Positions 25,708-34,187 of a stretch of DNA of 64,000 bases are shown piece after piece. Origin of the DNA: Sphingopyxis macrogoltabida. Its GTDB lineage: Bacteria > Pseudomonadota > Alphaproteobacteria > Sphingomonadales > Sphingomonadaceae. The stretch is from contig NZ_CP009429.1 of the NCBI RefSeq assembly GCF_001314325.1, forward strand, positions 2,542,501 through 2,606,500, in the 5' to 3' direction. A program made the translations under genes and the position numbers. Each line of letters starts with the position of its first letter. Position 1 is the first letter of the stretch. The notes beneath the pieces are model-generated. The model was not told the DNA's origin and did not search any database. It saw nothing but the letters and a program-made list of their open reading frames with translations.

Positions 25708-28094
25708 GCCCGGCCTCCCCCGACCCGGCTGCGCAGCGCGTCGAGCAGCGCGGCGCGATCGTAGCGATAGACGGTTTCATCGTCCGGACCGTTCGCCGCA
25801 AGCGAAGCGCGGAGGCGAATGACCGGAACCGCGTCGCCGGGATGCGCGCACGCATCGGCTTCGTCGGACAGGCAAAGCAGCACATCAGGCGTCTCGCCGG
25901 CATCGTCCCCGGATACGACGCGGTACCCCGCGTTGAGCAGGGTCGGCGCCAGGAAATTGCTGCCCCAGCCGTCATCGTCGCCGGCAAGGCGGCAGAGCGG
26001 CCGGCGAAGCGTCGACGGCGTCCGGCCGGCGCCATATTGTGCCATCAGCCAGAACGGGTCGATGAGTTCGACCGGTTCATCGCCGACAAGAATGACGCCG
26101 GCGATGAGCCCCGGCGCCGCCGCCGGCTGGATGACGTCGGGCAGACGGACGATGTCGATCACCGAGGCAATCGGATAGCAAAGGACGGCGCGCCCGTCGT
26201 GAATCCGCAGGAGCTTGAGCGTTTCGCCGATGTCGCTTTGCGTCGTCGTGTGGACTGGGAAAATGTCGTCGCCGATCCGGACCTGCGTGCGCCCGGCGCT
26301 TTCGAACATTGAGGTTGCGGGAACCTCTTCGACGCGTTCGATCGCAGAGAGATGGACGCCGCGCGTCCGCCCGTTCATATCGCGGAAAAGCAGCAATTGG
26401 GTGGCATGACGCGCGCTTTGCGCTTCGTCGGCGGCCGCCGCCTCGGCATCGCCGCTGCGGCCCTCTTCGGACGCGTCGATCCCCGACGCGGCGAGCATGC
26501 CTTGGACGTCGAGGAGCAGCACCGGCCGCCCATTGTCGGGCAAGGTCGTGCCGGCATAAAGGCCGGTCGCCATGATCATCGGCGCCGCGGGCTTGATCAC
26601 CAGTTCCTCATGGTCGTGGATCGCCGCAACGCTGAGCGCATAGCTCTGTCCCTGCCCCGGCCGGATCACGACGAGCGCGCGATCGTCGACGTCGTCCTGT
26701 TCGTCGCGCGTGCAGCCGAGAACGTCTTCGAGCCGCAGCAGCGGCAATTGTTCGCCGCGCACCGTCGCGAGTTCGCCGCCGCCGACGCGATCGATGCGGA
26801 CGGTGTCGCTCGTTTCGAGCAGGATTTCGCGCACCGAGCCACGCGGAATGGCAAAATATTGCCCCGCAGCGCGCACCATCAGGCCCGAGATGATGGTGAG
26901 CGTCATCGGCACGCGCAGCACGATCGTCAGGCCCCGCCCCTCGTCGTTACGCAGTTCAACGACCCCGCCGATTTTTTCGAGGTTCGCCTTGACGATATCC
27001 ATGCCGACGCCGCGGCCGGAGATCGCCGTGACCTTTGCAGCAGTCGAAAAGCCCGGACGAAAAATGAGCTCCAGCCTGTCCTTTGCCGTCAGGCCGCGCG
27101 CCTCGGCCGCGGTGAGGACACGCGCCGCGATCGCCTTCTGGGCAAGCGCGTCGGGCGACAGGCCGCGGCCGTCGTCGCGCACCGCAATCTCGATCTGGTT
27201 GCCCGACTGGCGTGCCGCAACCGAAATCGTCGCGGTAATCCCCTTGCCCGCCGCGACGCGCTCGTCGAGCGGCTCGATCCCGTGATCGATCGCGTTGCGA
27301 ACAATATGGATCAGCGGATCGCGGATATTTTCCATCATCTCGCGGTCGAGTTCGACCTCGCCGCCGCTGGTGGTGAATTTGATCTTCTTGCCGAGATCCT
27401 GCGCGAGATCGCGAACGACACGCGGCAGCGGCGCGAACAATTTGTCGATCCGCTGCATCCGCATCTGGCTGACCGACTGGCGCATTCCGGCAATCGAGTC
27501 CGAAAGGCGGTCGAAAGACGCGATGAGCGATGCATCGGCTCCCGATTCGCGGAGCATGCGGGCAAATTCGTTGCGCGCGAGGACGATGTCGGTGACCCCG
27601 GTCATCACGGTGTCGAGCAACGGCAGGGGAACGCGGATCGAGCGCCAGCTCTGCAATTCGGCGGCGAAATCATCCTCGCGGCGGAGCGTAATCCCGGCGA
27701 TTTCCACGGGCGCTTCGGGCACGGCCTCGGCCATCGCCAGCGGCTCGATGACATCGGCATCGTCGCCCGCCGGCTCGACGCCATCGCTGCCGAGAACCCG
27801 GCAAAGCTCGGACAACCGGTCGACGACGGCCAGCACCGCCGAAACGAGCGCGCTGTCGGCGGCCCGCGCGTCGCGGCGGACCTGATCGAGCGCCTCCTCG
27901 GCGGCGTGCGAGAGCGCGGTGACGCGCGGCAGCGCCAAGAAACCCGAGCTGCCCTTGATCGTGTGAACGAGGCGGAAAATCGCGTCGAGCTGGGCGCGAT
28001 CGGTCGGATCGGCTTCCCACGCGACCAACGCCCCGCCGGCTTCGGCGAGAATTTCGGCCGTTTCGGCCAAAAAGTCGTTCAGCAGATCGTCCAT
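25704..28094 (-). CDS. cheA: Chemotaxis histidine kinase CheA with second CheW-like domain and pseudo-receiver
   Basis: A 796-residue protein. The P1/HPt domain has the phospho-His44 in RLVHTIKGSSGF. The dimer and ATPase region has the N-box HIVRNAIDHGIE (about 263-274), DDGRGLS (307-313) and RGVGMDIVK. A CheW/P5 domain spans about 398-535, then a second CheW-like domain about 565-690 and a C-terminal receiver-like region (about 699-790) where the phospho-Asp position reads VLLCLSDE, that is, without the aspartate. A separate CheY-binding P2 domain is not obvious. CheA phosphorylates CheY and CheB. Start MDDLLND is the conserved beginning. A TTAACCAT box lies 48 bp upstream. Confidence 0.93.
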   Translation of the reverse strand: MDDLLNDFLAETAEILAEAGGALVAWEADPTDRAQLDAIFRLVHTIKGSSGFLALPRVTALSHAAEEALDQVRRDARAADSALVSAVLAVVDRLSELCRVLGSDGVEPAGDDADVIEPLAMAEAVPEAPVEIAGITLRREDDFAAELQSWRSIRVPLPLLDTVMTGVTDIVLARNEFARMLRESGADASLIASFDRLSDSIAGMRQSVSQMRMQRIDKLFAPLPRVVRDLAQDLGKKIKFTTSGGEVELDREMMENIRDPLIHIVRNAIDHGIEPLDERVAAGKGITATISVAARQSGNQIEIAVRDDGRGLSPDALAQKAIAARVLTAAEARGLTAKDRLELIFRPGFSTAAKVTAISGRGVGMDIVKANLEKIGGVVELRNDEGRGLTIVLRVPMTLTIISGLMVRAAGQYFAIPRGSVREILLETSDTVRIDRVGGGELATVRGEQLPLLRLEDVLGCTRDEQDDVDDRALVVIRPGQGQSYALSVAAIHDHEELVIKPAAPMIMATGLYAGTTLPDNGRPVLLLDVQGMLAASGIDASEEGRSGDAEAAAADEAQSARHATQLLLFRDMNGRTRGVHLSAIERVEEVPATSMFESAGRTQVRIGDDIFPVHTTTQSDIGETLKLLRIHDGRAVLCYPIASVIDIVRLPDVIQPAAAPGLIAGVILVGDEPVELIDPFWLMAQYGAGRTPSTLRRPLCRLAGDDDGWGSNFLAPTLLNAGYRVVSGDDAGETPDVLLCLSDEADACAHPGDAVPVIRLRASLAANGPDDETVYRYDRAALLDALRSRVGGGRA

Positions 28095-28141
28095 GACGGT
28101 AACGGCGCGCCCCAAATTCCTTGGCACGACCATGGCGGACA

Positions 28142-28149
28142 ATGGTTAA
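28142..28149 (-). promoter_or_regulatory. TTAACCAT box upstream of cheA (CtrA-like)
   Basis: An exact TTAACCAT on the minus strand, 47 bp before the cheA start. This 8-mer is a described CtrA-binding motif in alphaproteobacteria. A second identical box precedes chpT. Control by CtrA is inferred, not shown. Confidence 0.5.
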
Positions 28150-28206
28150 TGGAGCGTTTGTGCGGCAGCGCCGCGACAGAAAATCGTGAAGCCGAAATCG
28201 CCGGGC

Positions 28207-28848
28207 TCAGCGCCCCTTGAGCACCGCCCCGACCAGCAGCGATGTCGCGGTTTCGCGGGCGAGCATGACGGTGCCGCCGTTCTGCGCCGCGACCGCCTGG
28301 ACGAGCACCGCAGGCGCAGTGCGCGACGTCATCGCGGTCGCCCCCTCGCCTTCCTGCAAGATCCGTTCGACATCGGCGTCGAGGAACAGGCGCTCGGCCT
28401 CGACATGCAGGGCAATTTCGATTCCGTCACCCTGCGTTTCACAGCCGACGTCGAGCCGCCCGCCCCGCACCAGCGCATCGACGAGGATCAGCGACAGGTT
28501 GAGGATGATCTTGACCGCCGGCTTGGGCAGCGGTTCGCTCCCGATCATCCAGTTGAGGTCGATCGCGCGGTCGCCGATGACCCCCTCGATCGCCGACTTC
28601 GCTTCGTCGGCGGGGACGCGCTCGCCGAACCCGCCGGCCGAACCAAAGGCCAGGCGGAAGAATTTGAGCTTGTTGGCCGATGTGCGTGCGCTCTGTTCGA
28701 GCAAGTCGATGCAGCGCGCCCGCATTTCGGGGTCTTTTTCGTCCGCGAGCAGTTCCAGCCCGTTGGCGAACGCCCCCACCGGGCTCAGCAAATCATGACA
28801 TAGGCGCGAGGCCAGCATGGAGGCGAAATCGACGCGATCGTCGGTCAT
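28207..28848 (-). CDS. chpT: Histidine phosphotransferase ChpT
   Basis: A 213-residue dimeric phosphotransfer protein. The first helix carries the phospho-His18 in SRLCHDLLSPVGAFANGLEL, as in Caulobacter ChpT. The rest resembles a kinase ATPase fold that has lost ATP-binding motifs (LNLSLILVDALVRGGRL). It takes phosphate from CckA and gives it to CtrA and CpdR. The start MTDDRVDF is chosen over one ten codons upstream because it gives the usual short lead to the histidine. It lies 112 bp before cheA on the same strand. Confidence 0.92.
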   Translation of the reverse strand: MTDDRVDFASMLASRLCHDLLSPVGAFANGLELLADEKDPEMRARCIDLLEQSARTSANKLKFFRLAFGSAGGFGERVPADEAKSAIEGVIGDRAIDLNWMIGSEPLPKPAVKIILNLSLILVDALVRGGRLDVGCETQGDGIEIALHVEAERLFLDADVERILQEGEGATAMTSRTAPAVLVQAVAAQNGGTVMLARETATSLLVGAVLKGR

Positions 28849-28911
28849 GGATGAACAGGCTCCCCGCAGACCGGACATTTCCGGCTCGCGAACGCTCCCT
28901 ACGGCAGGGAT

Positions 28912-28919
28912 ATGGTTAA
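28912..28919 (-). promoter_or_regulatory. TTAACCAT box upstream of chpT (CtrA-like)
   Basis: An exact TTAACCAT on the minus strand, 63 bp before the chpT start, matching the 8-mer CtrA motif. The same box precedes cheA. If functional, CtrA would control the gene for its own phosphate donor. Confidence 0.5.
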
Positions 28920-28957
28920 GGGCAAGCGCGATGCGTCGAGGCCAAATCCTTTTAGTT

Positions 28958-29032
28958 CGTCACCCCGGACTTGATCCGGAGTCCATAGCAGCGAGGCTGA
29001 ATGGATGCAGGATCAAGTCCGGCATGGCGAAG
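28958..29032. repeat. REP-like palindromic repeat (type B, imperfect)
   Basis: Left arm CGTCACCCCGGACTTGATCC and right arm, near 29010-29032, with GGATCAAGTCCGG then GGCGAAG, form an imperfect palindrome of about 75 bp between chpT and rluD. The same sequence type recurs at 33475. It supports the short rluD start, since the longer frame would run through this repeat. Confidence 0.75.
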
Positions 29033-29087
29033 GAGAATGGGCGGACCTTCCCTTGAAATTCCGTGCCTCACCACCACATTCGAACCA

Positions 29088-30044
29088 ATGCAGGGGGATG
29101 ACGATATTCTGACCGTGTCGCTGGGCGACAGCGCAGCCGGACTGCGTCTGGATCGCGCGCTTGCCGAAGCGCTCCCCGAACTTTCGCGCGAGCGGCTGAA
29201 GACGCTGATCAAGGGCGGACGCGTTGCCGATGCTGCCGGCCATGTGCTGTGGGACCCCTCGGCCAAGGCCGCGGCTCCAGCAACACTCGAAGTCCGCGTT
29301 CCCGCAGCCGCGCCCGCGCATAATGTCGCGCAGGACATGAACCTGGTGATCGCGTTCGAGGACGAACATCTGATCGTCGTCGACAAGCCCGCCGGCATGG
29401 TCGTCCATCCCGCCGCGGGCAATCTTGACGGGACGATGGTCAATGCGCTGCTCCACCATTGCGCAGGACAGTTGTCGGGCATCGGCGGCGTCGCCCGGCC
29501 CGGGATCGTCCACCGCATCGACAAGGATACGAGCGGTTTGATCGTCGCCGCAAAGCACGACAAGGCGCACGAAGGGCTGGCAAAGCAGTTCGCCGCGCAC
29601 AGCATCGATCGTCGATATCTGGCGCTTGCGACCGGCCGCCCGATGCCCGCGAACGGCACGGTAAACGCCGCGCTCGGCCGGTCGAGCACCAACCGCAAGA
29701 AGATGGCAGTGGTTGCCGAAGGGCGCGGCAAACATGCGATCACCCATTATCGGACGATCGAACCGCTGAAGGGGGCGACGCTGGTCGAATGCCGCCTCGA
29801 AACGGGGCGCACGCATCAAGTCCGCGTCCACATGGCGCATATCGGCCACCCGCTCGTCGGAGACCCCGTTTATGGCCGCGCCAAAAAGCCACTGTCGGAG
29901 GTGCTGAAAGCCCGGAATTTCGCGCGGCAGGCATTGCACGCGGCCCATTTGGGCTTTATTCATCCGGTGACCGGTAACAGGATCGCGCTCGACAGCGAAA
30001 TCCCTGCGGATATGCGGGAACTGATCGATGCATTGCGCGTTTAA
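29088..30044 (+). CDS. rluD: RluA-family 23S rRNA pseudouridine synthase (RluD-like)
   Basis: A 318-residue enzyme. An N-terminal S4 domain (about 15-80, with RLDRALAEALPELSRERLK) precedes the catalytic domain. The catalytic Asp is in GIVHRIDKDTSGLIV, and the later motif ETGRTHQVRVHMAHIGHPLVGD is typical of RluD/RluA proteins. It makes pseudouridines in helix 69 of 23S rRNA if it is RluD proper; RluC-like specificity is the alternative. The start MQGDDD has no good ribosome-binding site, so the exact start is less sure. Confidence 0.9.
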   Translation: MQGDDDILTVSLGDSAAGLRLDRALAEALPELSRERLKTLIKGGRVADAAGHVLWDPSAKAAAPATLEVRVPAAAPAHNVAQDMNLVIAFEDEHLIVVDKPAGMVVHPAAGNLDGTMVNALLHHCAGQLSGIGGVARPGIVHRIDKDTSGLIVAAKHDKAHEGLAKQFAAHSIDRRYLALATGRPMPANGTVNAALGRSSTNRKKMAVVAEGRGKHAITHYRTIEPLKGATLVECRLETGRTHQVRVHMAHIGHPLVGDPVYGRAKKPLSEVLKARNFARQALHAAHLGFIHPVTGNRIALDSEIPADMRELIDALRV

Positions 30045-30125
30045 GTTTCGAATGAAAATCTATCTCGACCGCCGGACCCAACCGCGGCATATTTCTCCTC
30101 TGAAAAATTAGGGAAGACGCTAACA

Positions 30126-31028
30126 ATGGCTAATAAAAGCAATGTTCCGGCCACGGTGCCCGCGCTCGGCGGTGAGGCGAGCCTGAACCGCTATCTGGCC
30201 GAAATCCGCAAATTTCCGCTGCTGACGCCCGAGCAGGAATATATGCTCGCGAAGCGTTTCCAGGAGCATGGCGACAATGAAGCTGCCGCGCAGCTCGTCA
30301 CCTCGCACCTCCGCCTCGTCGCGAAGATCGCGATGGGATACCGCGGCTATGGCCTGCCGGTCAGCGAGCTGATCAGCGAAGGCAACATTGGATTGATGCA
30401 GGGCGTGAAGAAGTTCGATCCCGAACGCGGCTTCCGTCTCGCCACCTATGCGATGTGGTGGATCCGCGCCTCGATCCAGGAATTCATCCTGCGGTCGTGG
30501 AGCCTCGTGAAGATGGGCACCACCGCGGCGCAGAAGAAGCTGTTCTTCAACCTCCGCCGGATGAAGAATAACCTCGAAGCGTTCGAGGACGGCGACCTGA
30601 GCCCCGAACATGTTGCCAAGATCGCGACCGACCTCGGCGTGACCGAGGACGAGGTGGTCAGCATGAACCGCCGCATGGCGATGGGCGGCGACACCTCGCT
30701 GAACGTCCCGATGGGCGAGGATGGCGACAGCCAGTGGCAGGACCTGCTCGGCGACGAAGGCCCGTTGCAGGATGAACGCGTGGCCGAAGCGCAGGAGCGC
30801 GACGTGCGCCATTCGCTGCTCAGCGAAGCGCTCGAAACGCTGAACGAACGCGAACGCCATATCCTGACCGAACGCCGGCTGACCGACGATCCCAAGACGC
30901 TCGAGGATCTGAGCCAGGTCTATGACGTCAGCCGCGAACGCGTGCGCCAGATCGAGGTGCGGGCATTCGAAAAGCTGCAGAAGGCGATGCTCAAGCTCGC
31001 GGGGGACCGTCGGCTGATCAATGCCTGA
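30126..31028 (+). CDS. rpoH: RNA polymerase heat-shock sigma factor RpoH
   Basis: A 300-residue sigma-70 family factor. Region 2 holds SEGNIGLMQGVKKFDPERGFRL and TYAMWWIRASIQEFILRSW; the RpoH box QKKLFFNLRRMK separates it from other group 3 sigmas. Region 4 has LNERERHILTERRL and the helix-turn-helix VYDVSRERVRQIEVRAFEKL. It directs RNA polymerase to heat-shock promoters. The start follows GGGAAGAC. Alphaproteobacteria often have two copies, so a paralogue may exist elsewhere. Confidence 0.97.
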   Translation: MANKSNVPATVPALGGEASLNRYLAEIRKFPLLTPEQEYMLAKRFQEHGDNEAAAQLVTSHLRLVAKIAMGYRGYGLPVSELISEGNIGLMQGVKKFDPERGFRLATYAMWWIRASIQEFILRSWSLVKMGTTAAQKKLFFNLRRMKNNLEAFEDGDLSPEHVAKIATDLGVTEDEVVSMNRRMAMGGDTSLNVPMGEDGDSQWQDLLGDEGPLQDERVAEAQERDVRHSLLSEALETLNERERHILTERRLTDDPKTLEDLSQVYDVSRERVRQIEVRAFEKLQKAMLKLAGDRRLINA

Positions 31029-31105
31029 AGCCTGACGCCCGCATCGGGCGGCGATCATTTCGGGGCGGCTATAGCCGGGGTTTCCGGTAGAAGGAGTGCC
31101 TTGTC

Positions 31106-31489
31106 ATGCGTTTCATTCTGCTCGCTGCCGCCCTGTCCATTGCAGCCCCCGCCCTCGCCGCCGACCAAGCGGGGAAGGCGGAGGTCGTGATGGCCAATTT
31201 CAGCTTCACCCCCGAAACGCTTCATCTGCATGGCGGCCAGAGCGTGACGATCCACTTCGTCAACAATGGCTCCGGCGGGCATGATTTTACGGCCGCCGAA
31301 TTTTTTACCGCTGCGGCGATGGATGCCGCGAACCGCACCAAAGTAGGCGGCAAGAAAGGCCGCGTATCGCTCGGCAAGGGTGAAAGCGTCGATGTCACGC
31401 TGACGCCCAGGACCGGCGAATATCCGGCCCATTGCTCGCACTTCCTGCATTCGTCGATGGGCATGACCGGGACGATTCACGTCGATTAG
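31106..31489 (+). CDS. Periplasmic cupredoxin (plastocyanin/azurin-like)
   Basis: A 127-residue blue-copper protein. The signal peptide is about 1-19 (ending ALAAD). The type 1 copper ligands are complete: His59 in GGHDF, then Cys110, His115 and Met120 in the spacing C-x4-H-x4-M. The rest is the usual beta sandwich (VVMANFSFTPETLHLHGGQ). It probably carries electrons or copper in the periplasm; the partner is unknown. The start follows AGAAGGAGTG. It lies 77 bp after rpoH. Confidence 0.9.
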   Translation: MRFILLAAALSIAAPALAADQAGKAEVVMANFSFTPETLHLHGGQSVTIHFVNNGSGGHDFTAAEFFTAAAMDAANRTKVGGKKGRVSLGKGESVDVTLTPRTGEYPAHCSHFLHSSMGMTGTIHVD

Positions 31490-31553
31490 CGGATCGCAAT
31501 CGCCAGCAGGACAAGCCGCTTGCCAATGGTCGGCCGGGACATAGAGTGTTCCG

Positions 31554-32693
31554 ATGACGCCCTTCCGGACATTTGCCCTGCTCACCGTCGCAGCGAGCCA
31601 GTTCATGCCGTCGGCGCTTCTCGCGCAGCCGGCCTCCGCCCCTGTGGTCCAGGCGTTCGACGCCCAATTGCCCTACCGTCCGGCGCCGGTGCGGATCGGC
31701 GATCGCGAGCATCTGGTCTATGAATTGCACCTCACCAATTTTGCCTCGACACCATTAAGCCTCGATGGCCTGACGGTGAGCGACGCGGTCACCGGCGCGC
31801 CGCTGGCAACACTGGCGGGCGACGCGCTGTCGGCGGCGGTAGGCGGGATTTCCGCCGGCAACGGCGATCCCGGCGTCGTTATCGCGCCGGGCATGCGCGC
31901 TATCGTCTATCTCGACATCGTTCTGGCCGAAGGCGCGCGGCCAAAATCGCTGGGCCACCGCGCAGCGATCCGGACGAGCGCTGGCGCAGCGGCAATCGAC
32001 GCCGGTTCGATCGGCGTCGACCACCGGCCGTTGCCAGTGCTCGGCCCGCCCTTGCGCGGTGGCCCGTGGGTCGCGGTCTATGCGCCCGAAATGGAACGTG
32101 GCCACCGCCGCGTCGTCTATGCAACCGCCGGCCGGGCGACGATCCCCGGGCGGTTTGCGATCGACTGGATGAAGGCCGACACCAATGGGCGGCTCGATCG
32201 CAGCGACGGCAAGTCGCTGGCCGATTCCTACAGCCACGGCAGCGAGGTCCTCGCCGTCGCCGACGCGGTGGTCGCGGCTGTTCGCAACGATTTTGCCGAG
32301 CCGGTGCTACGCGCCGACCTGCCGAAGGTGGCGATCGGCGACGCGACCGGCAATTATGTCGCGCTCGACCTCGGCGACGGCCGCTTCGCCTTTTACGAAC
32401 ATTTGCAACCGGGCGTCCGGGTCAAGGCCGGCGACCGGGTGAAACGCGGCGACGTGATCGGCCGCGTCGGGCTGACCGGGCAAGGATCGGCACCGCATCT
32501 TCATTTTCATGTCGCATCGAGCATTTCGCCGCTGGGCTCCGAAGGCCTGCCGTTCCTGCTGGACGGCTACCGGATGATCGGCCGCTACGCTGCGATCGGG
32601 GATCTCGGCAAAGGGGCATGGCCGCCGGTTACCGCCGCGGGAACGGGCCCCTCGCTGCCCGCCAGCAACAGCGTCGTCCGCTTCCCCGATTGA
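31554..32693 (+). CDS. M23-family (LytM-fold) protein, possibly with incomplete zinc site
   Basis: A 379-residue protein with a signal peptide (about 1-25). The first half is beta-rich (EHLVYELHLTNFAS, VSDAVTGAPLATL). The C-terminal M23 domain has SHGSEVLAVADAVV, YVALDLGDGRFAFYEHLQPG and the conserved GSAPHLHFHV. The usual first motif HxxxD reads RFAID, so one zinc ligand may be missing. It may still cut peptidoglycan or act as an activator like EnvC or NlpD. mtgA follows after 31 bp. Confidence 0.85.
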   Translation: MTPFRTFALLTVAASQFMPSALLAQPASAPVVQAFDAQLPYRPAPVRIGDREHLVYELHLTNFASTPLSLDGLTVSDAVTGAPLATLAGDALSAAVGGISAGNGDPGVVIAPGMRAIVYLDIVLAEGARPKSLGHRAAIRTSAGAAAIDAGSIGVDHRPLPVLGPPLRGGPWVAVYAPEMERGHRRVVYATAGRATIPGRFAIDWMKADTNGRLDRSDGKSLADSYSHGSEVLAVADAVVAAVRNDFAEPVLRADLPKVAIGDATGNYVALDLGDGRFAFYEHLQPGVRVKAGDRVKRGDVIGRVGLTGQGSAPHLHFHVASSISPLGSEGLPFLLDGYRMIGRYAAIGDLGKGAWPPVTAAGTGPSLPASNSVVRFPD

Positions 32694-32724
32694 CCATCGC
32701 CGCCGCGGCGATAGAGACGATGCG

Positions 32725-33435
32725 ATGAGTCCTGCCTCGCCGAAAGCCAAACGCCGCAAGCTGCCCTGGTATCTGCGGCCGTTCAAATGGCTGTTCTGGT
32801 TCATCGTCGCGTCGGTCGTATGGGTGCTCGTCTATGCAGTAGTCCCGCCGCCGGTGACCTTCACCATGCTGGCCGACGGCAACGGAATCACCAAGGACTG
32901 GACCGGCCTGTCCCGCATCGATCGCAACATGGTCGCTGCGGCGATCGCAGCCGAGGACGGCAAATTCTGCAGCCATGACGGCTTCGACCGCGATGCGATC
33001 GAGCAGGCGATCGAGCGCAACGCGAAGGGCAAGCGGATGCGCGGCGGGTCGACGATCAGCCAGCAGACGGCCAAGAATGTCTTCCTGTGGCAAGGTAGCG
33101 GCTGGACACGTTATGTGCGCAAGGTGCCCGAGGTGTGGTTTACCTTCCTGATCGAAAAAATCTGGGGCAAGCGCCGGATCATGGAGGTGTATCTGAACGT
33201 CGCCGAGACGGGGCTTGGCACCTATGGCGTCGAGGCCGGAGCGCAGCGCTATTTCAAACATGGCGCGGGTAAGCTCACCCCGGCAGAAGCCGCGCGGATC
33301 GCTGCGATCCTGCCGCTGCCCAAGAAGCGCGAAGCGGTGAGCCCCTCGGGCTTCACCCGCCGCTACGGCAATACGATCCGCGCGCGGATCGGCGTCGTGA
33401 AGCGCGACGGGCTGGATGCGTGCATCTATAAATAG
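32725..33435 (+). CDS. mtgA: Monofunctional peptidoglycan glycosyltransferase
   Basis: A 236-residue GT51 enzyme. The N-terminal membrane anchor is at about 17-37 (PFKWLFWFIVASVVWVL). The catalytic Glu is in AAIAAEDGKFCSHDGFD, then RGGSTISQQTAKNVFLW and KRRIMEVYLNVAETG. It polymerises lipid II glycan strands outside the inner membrane. The length fits MtgA without a transpeptidase domain. The start is ATG at 32725. Confidence 0.96.
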   Translation: MSPASPKAKRRKLPWYLRPFKWLFWFIVASVVWVLVYAVVPPPVTFTMLADGNGITKDWTGLSRIDRNMVAAAIAAEDGKFCSHDGFDRDAIEQAIERNAKGKRMRGGSTISQQTAKNVFLWQGSGWTRYVRKVPEVWFTFLIEKIWGKRRIMEVYLNVAETGLGTYGVEAGAQRYFKHGAGKLTPAEAARIAAILPLPKKREAVSPSGFTRRYGNTIRARIGVVKRDGLDACIYK

Positions 33436-33474
33436 CCACGCTGGAGTGGGGAGCGGCCGTTGCTTCCGACACTT

Positions 33475-33549
33475 TCGTCATCCCGGACTTGATCCGGGAT
33501 CCATTGCGGCGCCGAAGTCGTGGACCCCGGATCAAGTCCGGGGTGACGA
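33475..33549. repeat. REP-like palindromic repeat (type B)
   Basis: A palindrome of about 75 bp. Left arm TCGTCATCCCGGACTTGATC and right arm GATCAAGTCCGGGGTGACGA pair over nearly their whole length, with about 30 bp between. It lies between the convergent mtgA and DnaJ-domain genes, where it could also end both transcripts. Confidence 0.8.
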
Positions 33550-33596
33550 AGAGAAAAAAATGTCCACTCCAGGCCGCTTGCAAACGTCGCTATGCG

Positions 33597-34142
33597 CTAG
33601 GCGGGCTTCCAGCTCTTTCGCTCTTCGGCCTGTTTGAGCACCTCGAACGCCGCCTGCCCCGCGGCGAAGCGCTTCGCCGCCTCTTCGTCGCCCGGCTTGA
33701 CGTCGGGGTGGCATTCCTTGGCATAGGCGCGCCACGCCTTTTTCGTCGCGTCGAAATCGGCGTCGGGGTCGAGCCCGAGCAGTTCGAGCGCGCGCATTTC
33801 GTCGGCGCTGCGGCTGCCGTCGCCCGACCCGCCCCATGCATAATGCTGCGCGCGGGCATAGCTGCGCGCGCCGCGCGCCTCGTCGGCGGCGCGTGCCGCG
33901 GCGTCTTCGGCGCTCAATCCTTCGAAATAGTCCCAGCCGCGATTATATTCGGCGGCGTGCGCCTCGCAGAAATACCAGCGGTCGGGGCTGTTCGGCGACT
34001 TCGGCGCGGGGCAGTTGCCCGGTTCGGCACAGCCATGACGGTCGCAGATCCGGACCTTCTGCGCCTCGCGCGACGAGCCATAGGGGCGCCAGCGGGGAAA
34101 ACCCCAGTCGTCGGATCTCTTGGCGCGGCTCATCCACCCCAT
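33597..34142 (-). CDS. DnaJ-domain protein with N-terminal Cys/His cluster
   Basis: A 181-residue protein. The N-terminal part has cysteines and histidines in the order CDRHGCAEPGNC then WYFCEAHAAEYNRGWDYFEG, a likely small zinc site. The C-terminal J domain (about 112-175) includes the invariant HPD in CHPDVKPGDEEA. It should stimulate an Hsp70 partner in the cytoplasm. It lacks the Gly/Phe and CXXCXGXG regions of true DnaJ, so it is a type III co-chaperone with an unknown client. A start three codons later is equally possible. Confidence 0.85.
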   Translation of the reverse strand: MGWMSRAKRSDDWGFPRWRPYGSSREAQKVRICDRHGCAEPGNCPAPKSPNSPDRWYFCEAHAAEYNRGWDYFEGLSAEDAAARAADEARGARSYARAQHYAWGGSGDGSRSADEMRALELLGLDPDADFDATKKAWRAYAKECHPDVKPGDEEAAKRFAAGQAAFEVLKQAEERKSWKPA

Positions 34143-34187
34143 GTAGCGGCTGGGCGCCGGGATTGCTAGCCGGGCGCGGCCAGAAGC

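Noticed and set aside
28955..29087. N-terminal extension of RluD
   Set aside because: It would translate a REP-like repeat and precede the S4 domain with unrelated residues.
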